DNA from: Ancistrus triradiatus
Lineage: Eukaryota; Chordata; Actinopteri; Siluriformes; Loricariidae
Direction: 5' to 3'
NCBI GenBank assembly: GCA_025084515.1
Contig: JAJAGP010003163.1
Coordinates: forward strand, 18,529-82,528
Length of the DNA: 64,000 nt
The notes beneath the pieces were generated by a model. It was not told where the DNA came from and did not search any database. It was given only the letters and a program-made list of their open reading frames with translations. Position 1 is the first letter of the stretch. Each line of letters begins with the position of its first letter. Shown here one piece after another: positions 21,831 through 34,538 of this stretch. A program made the position numbers and the translations under genes.

Positions 21831-22555
21831 TCGACAATGAGAACGTATTCCAAATTCTCCACTGTTTTACCATCAGTAACATTACGTATTTAAAAACTCA
21901 GACACGTGTTGGTTCATTGATGGTTTTGGATAATAAATAAAATAGTTATCAGCAGTGACTACAACACAAATAAAAACATTTTATCCAAATATCACCAGTG
22001 ATCCGACACGTGTTATCGGAGTTTTTAATATATAATGGTTATTTAAGGGAAAAATGTAATCTAAATGAAAAAAAGTTTTAATTAAATTATTTATATATTC
22101 CTCCTCCATGAGCAGAATAAAATGATTACGATACATTTAGACTTTACTTTTTGTGAGGGAGCTTTTAGAGGAGGGCGTCTAGTTCCTATCAACACCACAA
22201 TTTTGACTCTAACTTTCTATAGAATTCAGGATTTTATACCAAACCCCTGTGACTGACCATTTAAATCATCTCAGCCATTTCATTATGAACTGAAAATTCA
22301 GTGGTGTTCCACTCTAAGAACTGTTCTCTTAGTGTTCACATTGTTATGCAGTGTTTCTATTTACTATGTGTACTTCATTTAGTTAGTACTATTTACTACG
22401 GTGGTAAATATTGTTTTGTACATTATGTAACATTGCTTTTTATGTGTGTATGCATTTGTTGTGTTTACACTGTTGTATAACTGCTGTTATAATGTGTACA
22501 ATTCAGTTGCACTATTTTTTTTTATACAATAAAAGCTCTGAACCAACTGCATCTG
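21831..22555 (+). promoter_or_regulatory. Putative 3' UTR with two poly(A) signals
   Basis: Overlapping AATAAA motifs lie at 21,932-21,941. A second canonical AATAAA at 22,528-22,533 is followed by a T/G-rich stretch (CTGTATGTCTTAGG). No coding sequence is seen. The region is free of recognised repeats, which is unusual in this window and fits a retained untranslated region. Confidence 0.35.
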
Positions 22556-22955
22556 TATGTCTTAGGAGTTTCTCCAGGTGTTAGTAATGCAGCTTTCAAG
22601 TAGACATGGATAAGAAATATCACTTTCTCAATGTTTCTTGCGTTCATATTGATGTGACGATGGTCATTGATCAGATTCAGATTGACCATGGGATGCAATT
22701 ATGTGCATAATGTTCTTCTGTCTTGGTTTCTGTTATATCTCTGTTCTTTGAAATGTTTTTGGTAAACACTTGGCAATCAAACACATAAATAGGCTATTTT
22801 ACACACCATTATCTTAAAGACATTTTTATGAATGTGGTGAATATATTTTAGTGTAGAAGACTTCCTCCAGTTTCTCTCACTGACTGAGCCAGCTTATGCC
22901 TATAGAGCTTTGTATGCTCTTTAGAATTTTCTGTATTTCTGCATAAATATGAACT
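22556..22955. other. Unassigned, with a Tc1 end remnant
   Basis: Only a short piece of the transposon-3 inverted repeat is recognisable (TTTAGAATTTTCTGTATTTC at about 22,922-22,941, then TGCATAAATATGA). Confidence 0.5.
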
Positions 22956-23470
22956 GTTACGGTTCGCCATAATTAAAAGCGGGTGAACTGTGAAAGGTAA
23001 AAAAGAAGGGGTTTTAGGACCCAATCGCAGTTAGCTCCAGATGGAAGGGATAAACCAAAATAAAAGACAAAGTGTATGTGTAGGAGGGAGACGCACACTA
23101 AAATGAAGCTGCTCCTTTAACAGCAGCAGCAGCTGGGGACTGAACCCTGTTCACTGACAATCAGAGTCAAGTGCTTTACCAGTGCACCACTCTATGGCAT
23201 AGGATAAGCCTGAGAAAAGAAGGTATACAAACGGCAGAGAAAAGCACCGCACAGAGTGGACTCAAACAAAGGAAATGAATAAAAAGTAATGAATTAAAGA
23301 AGGGGACAACAGAAATACCAAAATGAACGTGCTAAGGGCAGGTGCGGGGAAGAAACATAAGAAAAAAGAAAATGCACTTAAATACAGAGCGAACGCTCTC
23401 TCTCTCTCTGGCTGCGCATGCGGAGAGCGGCAGCTCAGAAACGGAGAGAGCTATATAGCAGAGCGTGCTA
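22956..23470. repeat. Unnamed repeat family 'R60', left part
   Basis: Shares a series of blocks with 60,475-60,740: GTTACGGTTCGCC versus GTTATGATTTGCC, CCCAATCGCAGTTAGCTCCA versus CCCAATTGCAGTCAGCTCCA, and a 'TGAACCCTG...CACCACTC' stretch. It is interrupted at 23,471 by transposon 4. No coding capacity is seen. Confidence 0.55.
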
Positions 23471-23472
23471 TA

Positions 23473-24872
23473 CAGTGGGGCAAAAAGGTATTTAGTGCAA
23501 GTTCTCCTACTTAGAAAGATGACAGAGGTCTGTAATTTTCATCATAGGTACACTTCAACTATGAGAGACAAATTGAGAAAAAAAAATCCAGGATTTTTAA
23601 ATAATTTCATTGTAAATCATGGTGGAAAATAAGTATTTGGTCACCCACAAACAAGCAAGATTTCTGGCTCTCACAGACTTGTAATTCTTCTTTAAGAAGC
23701 TCTTCTGTCCTCCACTCATTATCTATATTGATGGAACCTGTTTGACCTCGTTATCTGTATAAAAGACACCTGTCCACAGCCTCAAACAGTCAGACTCCAA
23801 ACTCAACCATGGCCAAGAACAAAGAGCTGCCGAAAGACACCAGGAAGAAAATTGTAGACCTGCAGCAGGCTGGGAAGAGTGAATCTACAATAGGTAAGCA
23901 GGTTGGTGTGAATAAATCAACTGTGGGAGCAATTGTAAGAAAATGGAAGACATACAAGACCATTGATAACCTCCCTTGATCTGGGGCCCCGCGCAAGATC
24001 TCATCCTGTGGGGTCAAAATGATCATGAGAACAGTGAACAAAAATCCCAGAACTATATGGAGGGACCTGATGAATTACCTGCAGAGAGCTGGGACCAAAG
24101 TAACAAAGGCTACCATCAGTAACAAACTACGCTGAGAGGGACTCAGATCCTGCAGTGTCCCTCTGCTTAAGCCAGTACATGTCCAGGCCCGTCTGAAGTT
24201 TGGTCAGATGAACCAAAATAGAAGTTTTTGGTAAAAAAAAAACTGTTTGGAGGAAGAAGAATGCTAAGTTGCATCCCAAAAACACCATACCTACTGTGAA
24301 GCATGGGGGTGGAAACTATTTTTCTGCAAAGGGGACAGGACGACTGATCTGTGTTAAGGGAAGAATGAACGGGGCCATGTATCGTGAGATTTTAAGCCAA
24401 AACCTCCTTCCATCAGGGAGAGCATTGAAGATGGAACATGGCTGGGTTTTCCAGCATGAAAATGATCCCAAAGGGATCCCGAAGGAGTGGCTCTGTAAAA
24501 GGATTTCAAGGTCCTGGAGTGGCCTAGCCAGTCTCCAGACCTCAACCCCATAGAAAATTTGTGGAGGGAGTTGAAAGTCCATGTTGCCCAGAGACAGCCC
24601 CAAAACATCACTGCTCTAGAGGAGATCTGCATGGAGGAATGGGCCAAAATACCAGCTACAGTGTGTGCCAACCTGGTGTAGACTTACAGGATAATTTACA
24701 GTTAAATTCTTTAAAAATCCTACAATCTGATTTCCTGGATTTTTTTTTTCTTTCTCATTTTGTCTCTCATAGTTGAAGTGTACCTATGATGAAAATTACA
24801 GACCTCTCTCATCTTTCCACGCAGGAGAACTTGCACAATCAGTGGCTGACTAAATAATTTTTTGCTCTACTG
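23473..24872 (+). mobile_element. Tc1-like transposon 4, full length, mutated transposase
   Basis: TA duplications sit at 23,471-23,472 and 24,873-24,874. The left end CAGTGGGGCAAAAAGGTATT and the right end GACTAAATAATTTTTTGCTCT are inverted repeats. The transposase is on the plus strand from about 23,808 (MAKNKELPKDTRKKIVDLQQ). It has a paired helix-turn-helix N-terminus, a stop near 23,979, another near 24,135 and frame changes near 24,210. The central catalytic region survives in the 24,269-24,553 frame (MHPKNTIPTVKHGGGNYF). It is 1,400 bp, normal for Tc1, and dead by several stops. The copy at 32,721 is from the same family. Confidence 0.92.
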
Positions 24873-24874
24873 TA

Positions 24875-25389
24875 TGTGCTTTGACGATTCCTACTATCCC
24901 CAAAGCTGATTCACGGTACTCCGTATAGATGGACGTGCATGTGTGAGACGATTTGTGGTACGCTGTACATACAGGGCATGAGATGGATGCGCAAAAGTGA
25001 GGAACAGGGCTGAACACAATGTGGTGTTCCTTGGGCAATGGAAACTTCAGCGGGATGTCTACCACTCAGTTAGGCTGATAAGCCCAGTGGGGAAGTGGTA
25101 GTGGTGAGTTCAAATGCGGGGAGCTCACACAGCTACAGCTTTCAAGCTGGAAGTCGTGGTGGGACTATAACCGGGTACACAAGAGCGAAGGCGAGGTCTG
25201 TCACTACACTATTTCCTACGCCCTGTCATTCACCTCCAGATTTCCTGAACCGTACAATGACTGAGTCCCTTAGCGGCCCCAGTCTACCATTTAGCCCTAA
25301 CACCACTCGAAACCGGGGGATACAGCACACAAGAGACGGGTGAGGTCTCCAGCAATGATCACCATGATATGGAGATGGACGAGCCATAT
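24875..25389. repeat. 'R60' repeat family, right part, copy 1
   Basis: Shares blocks with 26,009-26,600 (ATGCGGGGAGCTC, AGCTACAG/AGCTGCAG, CACCTCCAG) and loosely with 60,741-61,350. The arrangement suggests that one element was split by transposon 4. Confidence 0.45.
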
Positions 25390-26008
25390 CTATGCAACGT
25401 ATTGTTTGCTAAGTTTAAAAAACCATTTCTAAAGAGTTTGGACTCCACCAATCCACAGTCAGGCAGATTTTGTACAAATGGAAGAAATTCACGACCATTG
25501 TTACCCTCCCCATGAGTGGCCGACCAACAAAGATCACTCCAACAGCAAAGCATGTAATAGTTGGAAAGGTCAAAAAGGACCCCAGAGAAACTCCTAAGCA
25601 ACTGAAGGCCTCTCTCACATTGGCTAATGTTAATGTTCAGAGTCCACCATCAGAGGAACACTGAACAACAATGGTGTGCATGGCAGGGTTGCAAGGAGAA
25701 AGCCACTGCTCTTCAAAAAGAACATTGCTGCTCGTCTGCAGTTTGCTAAAGATCACATGGACAAGCGAAAAAGCTATTGGAAGAATGTTTTGTGGACGGA
25801 TGAGACCAAAATAGAACTTTTTGGTTTTAAAAAAAAGTTATGTTTGATGGAACAATGAATTCTGAATTATATCGGAAAATTCTAAAGAGAAATGTCAGGA
25901 CATCTGTCCATGAACTGAATCTCAAGAGAAGGTGGGTTTTATGCAGCAAGACAACAACCCTAAGCACACAAGACATTCTACCAAAGAATGGTTAAAGAAG
26001 AATAAAGG
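25390..26008 (+). pseudogene. Tc1-like transposase fragment (family 3)
   Basis: Plus-strand frames read in order TNPQSGRFCTNGRNSRPLLP-type helix-turn-helix sequence, PMSGRPTKITPTAKHVIVGK (25,470-25,664 frame), HGRVARRKPLLFKKN and AARLQFAKDHMDKRKSYWKN followed by VLWTDETKIELFG. The aspartate in the WTDETK motif is the second catalytic residue. There are no inverted repeats and there are several frame breaks, so it is an internal fragment of the same family as 20,262-21,680, in the opposite orientation. Confidence 0.85.
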
Positions 26009-26600
26009 ACTCTGAGGCTGCGCGAAGTCAGTCACAGTTCTACCTGGGAAAATAGCGTGACACGGAAACAGAAACGAAGGTCGCGAAGCGAGTCACAGTT
26101 CTACGGCAACACCGTAGCGTGACACAGATGCGGAAGTGGGGGACAAGGTTGATATGCAGCGCACTGTCCCACGCACGTGAAAGCACGAGCAGGGAGACTG
26201 AATTACCGCATGCTAAAGAGGATAACAAGCTCATTAGGGAGGTGGAGACGGTGATGGTGAATGCGGGGAGCTCGAGTAGCTGCAGTGAGTGAGTGACAAA
26301 GGGAGCGAGTGGCAGGATCTTTCCCTACCTTAGCCAGCTAAGCCCTGACATCACCTCCAGCCTCTTGATCGTACATAACTGCTTCTATAAGCGGAAGCAG
26401 TTTATCAATGTTCCTCTACACACCATTAGAAAACGACATGGCTGCAACAGCACACTTGAGATGGTCGAGGTCTCAGAATAAACGATATATGCGATGTAAG
26501 GGTGCGATACCTGACTGGACTCGAGAGTGCTCTTAAATACTCATGCCCACAGGTGCTGCCATCTAGCATCTTCGGGGTGGATCTTCACAAGAACAGGTTA
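26009..26600. repeat. 'R60' repeat family, right part, copy 2
   Basis: Has an internal near-duplication of GTCACAGTTCTAC (about 26,030 and 26,093) with AATAGCGTGACAC / CGTAGCGTGACAC. Its end (CTGACTGGACTCGAGAGTGC) corresponds to CTGACTGAGCTCAAGAGTGC at 61,191-61,210. Confidence 0.5.
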
Positions 26601-27699
26601 TAAAATCATCTCTAAAGTGTGCTGGACTCTCTGGAGATCCTCTGGAGGTGGTAAATTTCAAGTGTCCTAGCAAATGGTCTGAATATTTATGTCTTTAGCA
26701 AATTTTAGGTTTTCCTTTTGGATAAATTTGCACAAATGTCTAAAATTCTGTTTTCTCGTTGTCATTGGGAAATGGGGGCAGAATGATGGAGAAAAAAAAC
26801 TTGATTTATTTTTTATTTTAGCACAGCATAAGACTTTACAAATGCATTGTATGTTTTATGTATTGTGTTTGTACATAAAACCATTCTCACCCTTCACAAC
26901 TTGCTTGTCCTTATACTTTACTCCAGGTACTTCCAGTCCAAATACTTGCATTAGGTTACTTGGGCCGATCTGAGTATGTATAACTAGTTTTGATAAAAAT
27001 TATGTATTGATGTAACCTTTTGCCTGTTTTTAAATAGCCATTGATGCTGAAAGCAATAATAAATAAACTAAATAAACAACGAAACAAACAAACGAAAGTA
27101 CAGTCAATGTTCAAGGGCTTCACACTATTTGCCAAAGTATTGAACACATCATCAGTTCATCAGTTAATATTTCAGCTGCTGACAATCCTTCCAAAGAGTA
27201 TGGAAGACTAAACACGCACATCTCCACAACTTGCTTTAACATTAACATTAATCCAGTGACAGATCTTCAGAGGTACTACAGACATATGGATGATTTATCA
27301 TTAACAGGCTTTGAAAAGGTCACTCTTTTGTTGCTTATTGTGAAAGACAATTCTCATCTAATAACCTCCAAAGAAATTGTCTGACCAACTGGAACTCCTG
27401 CAGCCATTCACACAAGGTTATAGGAATGTTAAGAACAAGGCAAAATGCATGTTTGTTCCATCATCAACCTCTAAATTATGCAATGTTGACAAATTGTAGC
27501 AAGTTGATATCCAACTTTAACATAATGAGAAAGTCACTCAATCCAAGCAGGACAAAACAAGACTGAATATGTTGGATGAGAAATCCGTGATAGTTGAGCT
27601 AGATGGCATGCAGTATTATACCACACCCCTGTCATAGACCCTGTGGGAACCTGGGGTAGAATAGCTCCCATGCATCCCCTTGCAGATAGCAAGAGGTGA
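26601..27699. other. Unassigned
   Basis: No gene or repeat recognised. Small frames have no motif. Confidence 0.4.
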
Positions 27700-28690
27700 C
27701 AAATGAAGCACCTTCTATGCTGTGAGGTGCGACCTATGTCTGTGAAGGAAGAGGTCCTGGTACTTGAGGGGAATGATGACTGCGGTTTCCATCTTTCCGT
27801 TTGTATTTTCTCAGATCTTAACTTTCCTACAAGCTACAATAACAAAAACAACTCAGTCTCAAAGCTCAATCCCAGAACCTACTGTACTTCGACTTATAAT
27901 AGGGGAAGGCAACCATCAGTCAACCAACAGTAAATCTGCCATAATGGAGACTTTGCAGAACTTCAGTGTCTAATGGCTACTCTCATCTCACTCACATTCT
28001 GCCTTCAGGAAACTACAATAAACAACCACATAAAATATCACTTCCCGATCAGTAAATCTCATCGGTCCTCTGGGGGCATGACCATACTAGTTAAGAACCA
28101 TACCATTTACATATCACTCAATTAAAACTAACCTACAAGCTACCACCATACGCATTACTCTCCACTGACTTATCACCATGTGTTGTATCTATATCCCTCC
28201 AGACCCTTCAAAAACTACAGTCCCTAACAAGTCAACTTTCCCATCCTTGACAGCCATAACCCCTAAAGTCTACTTACAAACTCCAGATGCAAAATGATTG
28301 AGCACAAAAATTACTTTATATTCCCTATAATAAATCAAGTACCTACCTCCACCTGGTATGCAGCACCTATTTTGCAATAGAGTTAACCATTTGCAGCACA
28401 GAAGTCCTGCTAGTCGTTTTATAGATGGCTGGTGATGACCTCTCTTGGAGCAACCATTTCGCAAAAATAATAACTACGGAAAAAACAGTTATCTCACAAT
28501 GCATTGCTAGATGACAACTAAAGAAAGACAATTGGTACAATTTCCAAATCTTTTGAAGGAATGAACTAAAGACATGCCCACAGGTTTATCAACATCTGAT
28601 TAAATGGTTTACAGATGCAAATACAAGGCCCAACCATAGATGCATCCCTTAGTTTATTGATCAGTGCAAATAAGCTATTGGAGACTGTAA
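27700..28690 (+). pseudogene. Jockey/I-type LINE endonuclease remnant
   Basis: Broken plus-strand frames show, in order, a Leu-rich EN beginning near 27,950 (LMATLISLTFCLQETT), SSGGMTILVKNHTIYISL (28,070-28,125) and, after a frame change, CCIYIPPDPSKT (about 28,182). This matches the apurinic endonuclease layout '..LQET..', 'SSGG.AILVK', '..IY.PP' of jockey- or I-like LINE ORF2 proteins. Every frame is broken by stops. No reverse transcriptase follows. Confidence 0.45.
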
Positions 28691-28997
28691 GAGAGTGCTA
28701 GGACAAAAATATGAGAGGCCATTTAGGCCATTATTCAAACTTACCTCTCACACTCACCATCATACTCTCTCACACTCACTATCATACTCTCTCACACACA
28801 CTATCAAACCTCTCACACACACTATCAAACCTCTTACACACACTATCATACTCTCTCACACTCACTATCAAACTATTAGGCATTCTTGATAGTGAATGTG
28901 TTAGGATCCGTGCCCTGCCCCGTGTTTTTCCGTTATTTTGATTTTGACGTCTCTGGACTCTTATTTTGACGTTCCTGGATCCAAGATGGCTCCCGCA

Positions 28998-29080
28998 CTG
29001 TCCTGTCCTGTCCTGTCCTGTCCTGTTCTGTTCTGTTTTTGTCCTGTACTGTCCTGTCCTGTCCTGTCCTGTCCTCAGTG
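28998..29080 (+). repeat. (CCTGT)n microsatellite
   Basis: Two runs of CCTGT units separated by TTCTGTTTTTGTCCTGTA, located just after an AAGATGGC motif in the LTR-like insertion. Confidence 0.9.
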
Positions 29081-29309
29081 TTCCATGTCCTAGGGTCTGT
29101 GCTCATGCATTTTGGTAGCCTATGTTATTTTCATTGCAGTGTTGTTAGTTTTACCGGTATAGCTTACTCAGCCAGTGTTTGGTATTTATTTTGTTATTCC
29201 TTTCCTGGTAGCTTCCCTTAGCTTCTTAGCCGGTGTTTATTATTTTATTTTGTTTATTTCTTTTGTTACTGGTAGCTTCCTTAGCTTCCCTTGCCAGGCC
29301 TCATTATTT

Positions 29310-29880
29310 TACCCTGTGGCTTCCTTAAGCCTTCCTGTTCTCCTGTGGCTTCCTTAAGCCTTCCTGTTCTCCTGTGGCTTCCTTAAGCCTTCCTGTTCTC
29401 CTGTGGCTTCCTTAAGCCTTCCTGTTTTCCTGTGGCTTCCTTAAGCCTTCCTGTTCTCCTGTGGCTTCTCTAAGCCTTCATGCTCTCCTGTGGCTTCTCT
29501 AAGCCTTCATGCTCTCCTGTGGCTTCTCTAAGCCTTCATGTTCTCCTGTGGCTTCTCTAAGCCTTCATGTTTTCCTGTGGCTTCTCTAAGCCTTCATGTT
29601 CTCCTGTGGCTTCTCTAAGCCTTCATGTTCTACTGTGGCTTCTCTAAGCCTTCATGTTCTCCTGTGGCTTCTCTAAGCCTTCATGTTCTCCTGTGGCTTC
29701 TCTAAGCCTTCATGTTCTCCTGTGGCTTCTCTAAGCCTTCATGTTCTCCTGTGGCTTCTCTAAGCCTTCATGTTCCCCTGTGGCTTCTTTAAGCCTTCAT
29801 GTTCCCCTGTGGCTTCTTTAGGCCTTCAAGTTTTCCTGTGGCTTTCCTAAGCCTCCTTGTTTTCCTGTGGCTTCCCTAAG
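29310..29880 (+). repeat. 29-bp minisatellite within the LTR
   Basis: About 20 copies of CTCCTGTGGCTTCTCTAAGC plus CTTCATGTT. The left copies carry the variant CTTCCTTAAG and the right copies CTTCTCTAAG or CTTCTTTAAG, so the array grew in two phases. Confidence 0.95.
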
Positions 29881-32720
29881 CCTTCTGTTATTTCCCTAGC
29901 CTTCCTTGGCTCTCTGTAGCCTTCCTTAGTGTCCTGTAGTTTTCTAGCCCGCTTTAGTTAGTGTTTCTGTGGTTTTCTCTGTTTTTTTCTGTTTGCCTGT
30001 TTGTTGTTATTTTTTCTCGCCTGTGCTTTTCCTTATGTGTTCGGGGTTGTCATTTATTGTGTTGCTTCCTCCATGTTGCCTGTTATTATTTGTTGCTATG
30101 TTTGTTCCTTTTTTTACACATATTATTTTTAGTTTTTTTGTGTCATCCCCTTGAGTGTACCCTGATTAGTTGTGTATTCATTGTTCCTTGTGTCTGTTAA
30201 TAAATTCAGTTTTTGTTAGTTCAGACCTGCATTTTTGTCTGCTCCTTAGTCCCCCCACATAACAGAATGTGGGAGAGTTTGATAGTGAATGTGAGAGAGT
30301 ATGATAGTGTGTGTGAGAGAGTTTGATAGTGAATGTGAGAGAGATTGATAGTGAATGTGAGAGAGTTTGATGGTCGTGTTTTCTGTTTGGCTTAGAGAGT
30401 TGTAGTTTTAATAAGCAGCTTTTGATTCGCTTATAGTCCATTATGGCCCGCCCCCTCCATGTATGGTTATTTTCCTAACAAGTGGAAATCCCTATAGTTT
30501 GCGTTAAATAGAACCAAGAGCTCAGATGCTGATTAATGAGGCTACTGGCCTCCAAACAAGCATTTTAAATTCAAGTAATGACATAAACACTATGGCAACA
30601 GAGGCAACAACCAGCAGTCATTTCAGCTGTTGAGGAGATGCATCGTTTACTGCGGTCACGCCATCTGCACTTCGCTAAACCCCGGAACCCCAAAAAGTGA
30701 TGTATATAGAAGCGAATTTACACTTCTCATAAGTTGACATCCCATTACTCCAAATTCCTACAATAAAAATGTCTGAAACTCATGTCATGAGAACAAGAGT
30801 AAGTGTTCTTCAAGGCTGTGGTAGAATGATTTTGTAACAGTTGATTTACTTATTTTATGGAAGTTTAAATAACATGCATACGATGCCATCTCATTTCTTC
30901 ATACTGCCAAAGTAAAAACACAAGGAATTCTTATTATAAGTAGGCAGGAAAGTGTCTTTAAAAATATAGTGGGATTTAACTGAAACTGGATTTTCCAGAT
31001 TTTTTTTAGATCGTTCTACATACAGATTTAACCTTATTGGACATTTTTTGTGTATTATATCTCTGTAAGTTATGTTTATTAGGCTGTAAAACTAATTAAT
31101 TGTCCATTTTCAATTTCTGGAGTGAAAACACAGACAGCTTTCTCCCCAGCGCTACTTCTCATCTGGGCATTTAGACATGCACTAAAACTCATAGATGGCG
31201 TGACCGAGCTTTAGCGAAGTGCAGATGGCGTGACCGCGGTAAGCGACGCATCTCCTCATCAACAGTTGCATTGGCTGCTGGTTGTTGCCGCTGTCGCCAT
31301 AGTGTTTATGTCATTAGGTGAATTTAAAATGTTTGTTTGGAGGTCAGTAGCCTCATTAATCTGCGTCTGAGCTCTTGGTTCTATTTAACGCAAACTATAG
31401 GGATTTCCACTTGTTAGGAAAATAACCATACATAATGGCGTGGCATAATGGACTATAAGCGAATCAAAAGCTGCTTATTAAAACGACAACTCTCTAAGCC
31501 AATCAGAAAACACGACCATCAAACTCTCTCACATTCACTATCAAACTCTCTCACATTTATTATCAAACTCTCTCACATTCACTATCAAGAATGCCTAATA
31601 GTGCGATAGTGAGTGTGAGAGAGTATGATAGTATGTGTGTGAGAGGTTTGATAGTGTGTGTGAGAGGTTTGATAGTGAATGTGAGAGAGTATGATAGTGT
31701 GTGTAAGAGGTTTGATAGTGTGTGTGAGAGAGTATGATAGTGTGTGTGAGAGGTTTGATAGTGTGTGTGAGAGAGTATGATAGTGTGTGTGAGAGAGTAT
31801 GATGGTGAGTGTGAGAGAGTATGATGGTGAGTGTGAGAGAGTATGATAGTGTGTGTGAGAGGTAAGTTTGAATAATGGCCTAAACAGTGATGGGCACTTG
31901 ATGATTTATTAATGTTATTAGACAATGGATGCATGTGTTTGACACTATACATCATTTGGATCGACAGATTTTATAGAACATCAAGTGTTTGAATGATTGC
32001 TTTTTTGTATGAGAGGCCGTTTAGGCTGTTTAATGCTGTTTGGTTAATATGATGGGGCCTAAATCCTAACTTAAATGTTTAATACATGCTGTTACGGTGG
32101 AGGTAAATACACAGATGCTGGTAAATCAGCTTTTTTTTTTTTTTCTTGAGGATATTGGTCTATAAATAGACAGCATGTAAATGTGTTGGAATTGGATCTA
32201 GCAAACACGTTGATGAATTGGATGAGTTGATCAGTGAAGATAGTTTGGTACTACACTAGAGTTGCATCTTTTCATCAAAAAAATTACTATTGCAAGTCAA
32301 GTGGAACTTCAGAGTCAATTTCTGAATACTTCTAGTTAGTCTGGAGACTGTATAAAAATAAATCTAGAATTCGTCTTCTATTTCTCTATTATTGAGGAAA
32401 AATACACAGCTTTAGCTTGGCTTATAAAGGCATGTTTAGACACATGATGTTCCCTCAAGCAATTTGAAACCTTCAATTTACAGTGTCATCGCTTACATTC
32501 TAAAATCTGCGCTTTTCATTTTAAGGAATGGACATGGTCATTATACCACAACAGTAGCTTTTTTCCCTGATGCGTTTGACCTAATGCATTATGAGTAGGA
32601 GCAACTTTAGCTAAAGTTGAGCCAAACAGACATTCTTATTGGTGAGCATGCTCAAGCTGCTAGGGCTTTGTAGTAGTTTTAAACATTTTCTTGTAGATTG
32701 TCAATAAACACAAATATATA

Positions 32721-34037
32721 CAGTGGGGCAAAAAAGTATTTTGTGCCACTGATTGTGCAAGTTCTCCTAGTTAGAAAGATGAGAGAGGTCTGTAATTTTC
32801 ATCATAGGTCATCACAGATCAATACTTTGTAACATAACCTTTGTTGGCAATGACAGAGGTCAAACGTTTCCTGTAAGTCTTCAGCAGGTTGGCACACACT
32901 GTAGCTGGTATTTTGAGCAGTGATGTTTTGAAGCAACACGGACTTGCAACTCCTTCCACAAATGTTCTATGGGGTTGAGGTTTGGAGACTGGCTAGGCCA
33001 CTCCAGGACCTTGAAATGCTTTTCAATTGTGTGTTTGAGATCATCGTTATGCTGGAAGCCCCAGCCACATTCCATCTTCAATGCACTCACTGATGGAAGG
33101 AGGTTTTGGCTTAAAATCTCACGATACATTGCCCCCTTCAGTCTTCCCTTGACACGGATCAGTCGTCCTGTCCCCTTTGCAGAAAAACAGCCCCAAAGCA
33201 TGAGGTTTCCACTCATATGTTTCACAGTAGGTATGGTGTTTTTGGGATGCAACTGGGATGCGTTCTTCTTCCTCCAGCTGAGTTTTTACCAAAAAGTTCT
33301 ATTTTGGTTTCATCTGAACACATGATATTCTCCCAATCCTTTTCTGGATCATCCACATGCTCTCTTGCAAACTTCAGACGGGCCTGGACATGTACTGGCT
33401 TAAGCAGGGGGGCACGCCTGGCACTGCAGGATCTGAGTCCCTCTCAGCATAGTGTGTTACTGATGGTAGCCTTTGTTACTTTGGTCCCAGCTCTCTGCAG
33501 GTCATGCATCAGGTCGCTCTGTGTAGTTTTGGGATTTTTTTTCATCATTCTCATGATCATTTTGACTCCACGGGATAAGACCATTATCAATGGTCTTGTA
33601 TGTCTTCCATTTTCTTACAATTGCTCCCACATTTGATTTATTCACACCCACCTGCTTGCCCATTGTAGATTCACTTTTCCCAGCCTGGTGCTGGTGTTTG
33701 GAGTCTGACTGTTTGAGGATGTGGACAGGTGTCTTTTATACAGATAAAAAGGTCAAACAGGTGCCATTAATACAGGTAACGAGTGGAGGACAGAAGAGCT
33801 TCTTAAAGAAGACGTTACAGGTCTGTGAGAGCCAGAATCTTGCTAAATTGTGGGTGACTAAATACTTATTTTACTCCATGATTTACAGTTAAATTCTGTA
33901 AAAATCCTACAATGTGATTTCCTAGATTTTTATCTGATTTTGTCTCACATAGCTGAAGTGTACCTATGATGAAAATTACAGATTTCTCTAATCTTTTTAA
34001 ATAGGAGAACTTGCACAGTCAGTGGCTGACTAAATAC
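32721..34037 (-). mobile_element. Tc1-like transposon 5, same family as transposon 4
   Basis: The left end CAGTGGGGCAAAAAAGTATT is complete. The right inverted repeat runs to GACTAAATAC and then dissolves into a TA tract. The minus-strand transposase retains a 123-codon frame (33,252-32,881) covering the catalytic core: MHPKNTIPTVKHMSGNLM, then LMLWGCFSAKGTGRL and WPSQSPNLNPIEHLWKEL, which includes the final acidic residue. The upstream half is in other frames (34,000-33,260). It lacks an intact full-length frame. Confidence 0.9.

Positions 34038-34538
<501 letters not shown>

Larger units (their letters stand above)
28899..30264 (+). mobile_element. Solo LTR-like insertion, 1,366 bp
   Basis: Starts TGTTAGGATCCGTGCCC and ends CCCCACATAACA. 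It is flanked by GAATG at 28,894-28,898 and GAATG at 30,265-30,269, a perfect 5-bp duplication. AATAAA lies at 30,199-30,204, about 60 bp before the 3' end. TG...CA ends, a 5-bp duplication, the poly(A)-signal position and the absence of genes all fit a solo LTR left by recombination. The body contains a CCTGT microsatellite and a 29-bp minisatellite. Confidence 0.8.
28710..31885. mobile_element. Foldback-like palindromic element
   Basis: From the outside in: a terminus ATGAGAGGCCATTTAGGCC at 28,711, 22-bp repeats in CTCTCACAC orientation, the centre TTAGGCATTCTTGA, 22-bp repeats in GAGAG orientation (from 30,265), and a unique arm 30,369-30,690. A 515-bp spacer follows, then the same arm inverted (31,205-31,521, about 95% similar by eye), CTCTCAC repeats, the inverted centre (near 31,590), GAGAG repeats and the inverted terminus (31,845-31,885). 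No transposase is visible. Long inverted repeats built of tandem subunits are the hallmark of foldback elements. The 1,366-bp block at 28,899-30,264 is a later insertion. Confidence 0.75.

Noticed and set aside
29039..30200. Hydrophobic small ORFs resembling membrane proteins
   Set aside because: They come from T-rich pyrimidine repeats in the LTR-like insertion and have no conserved features.
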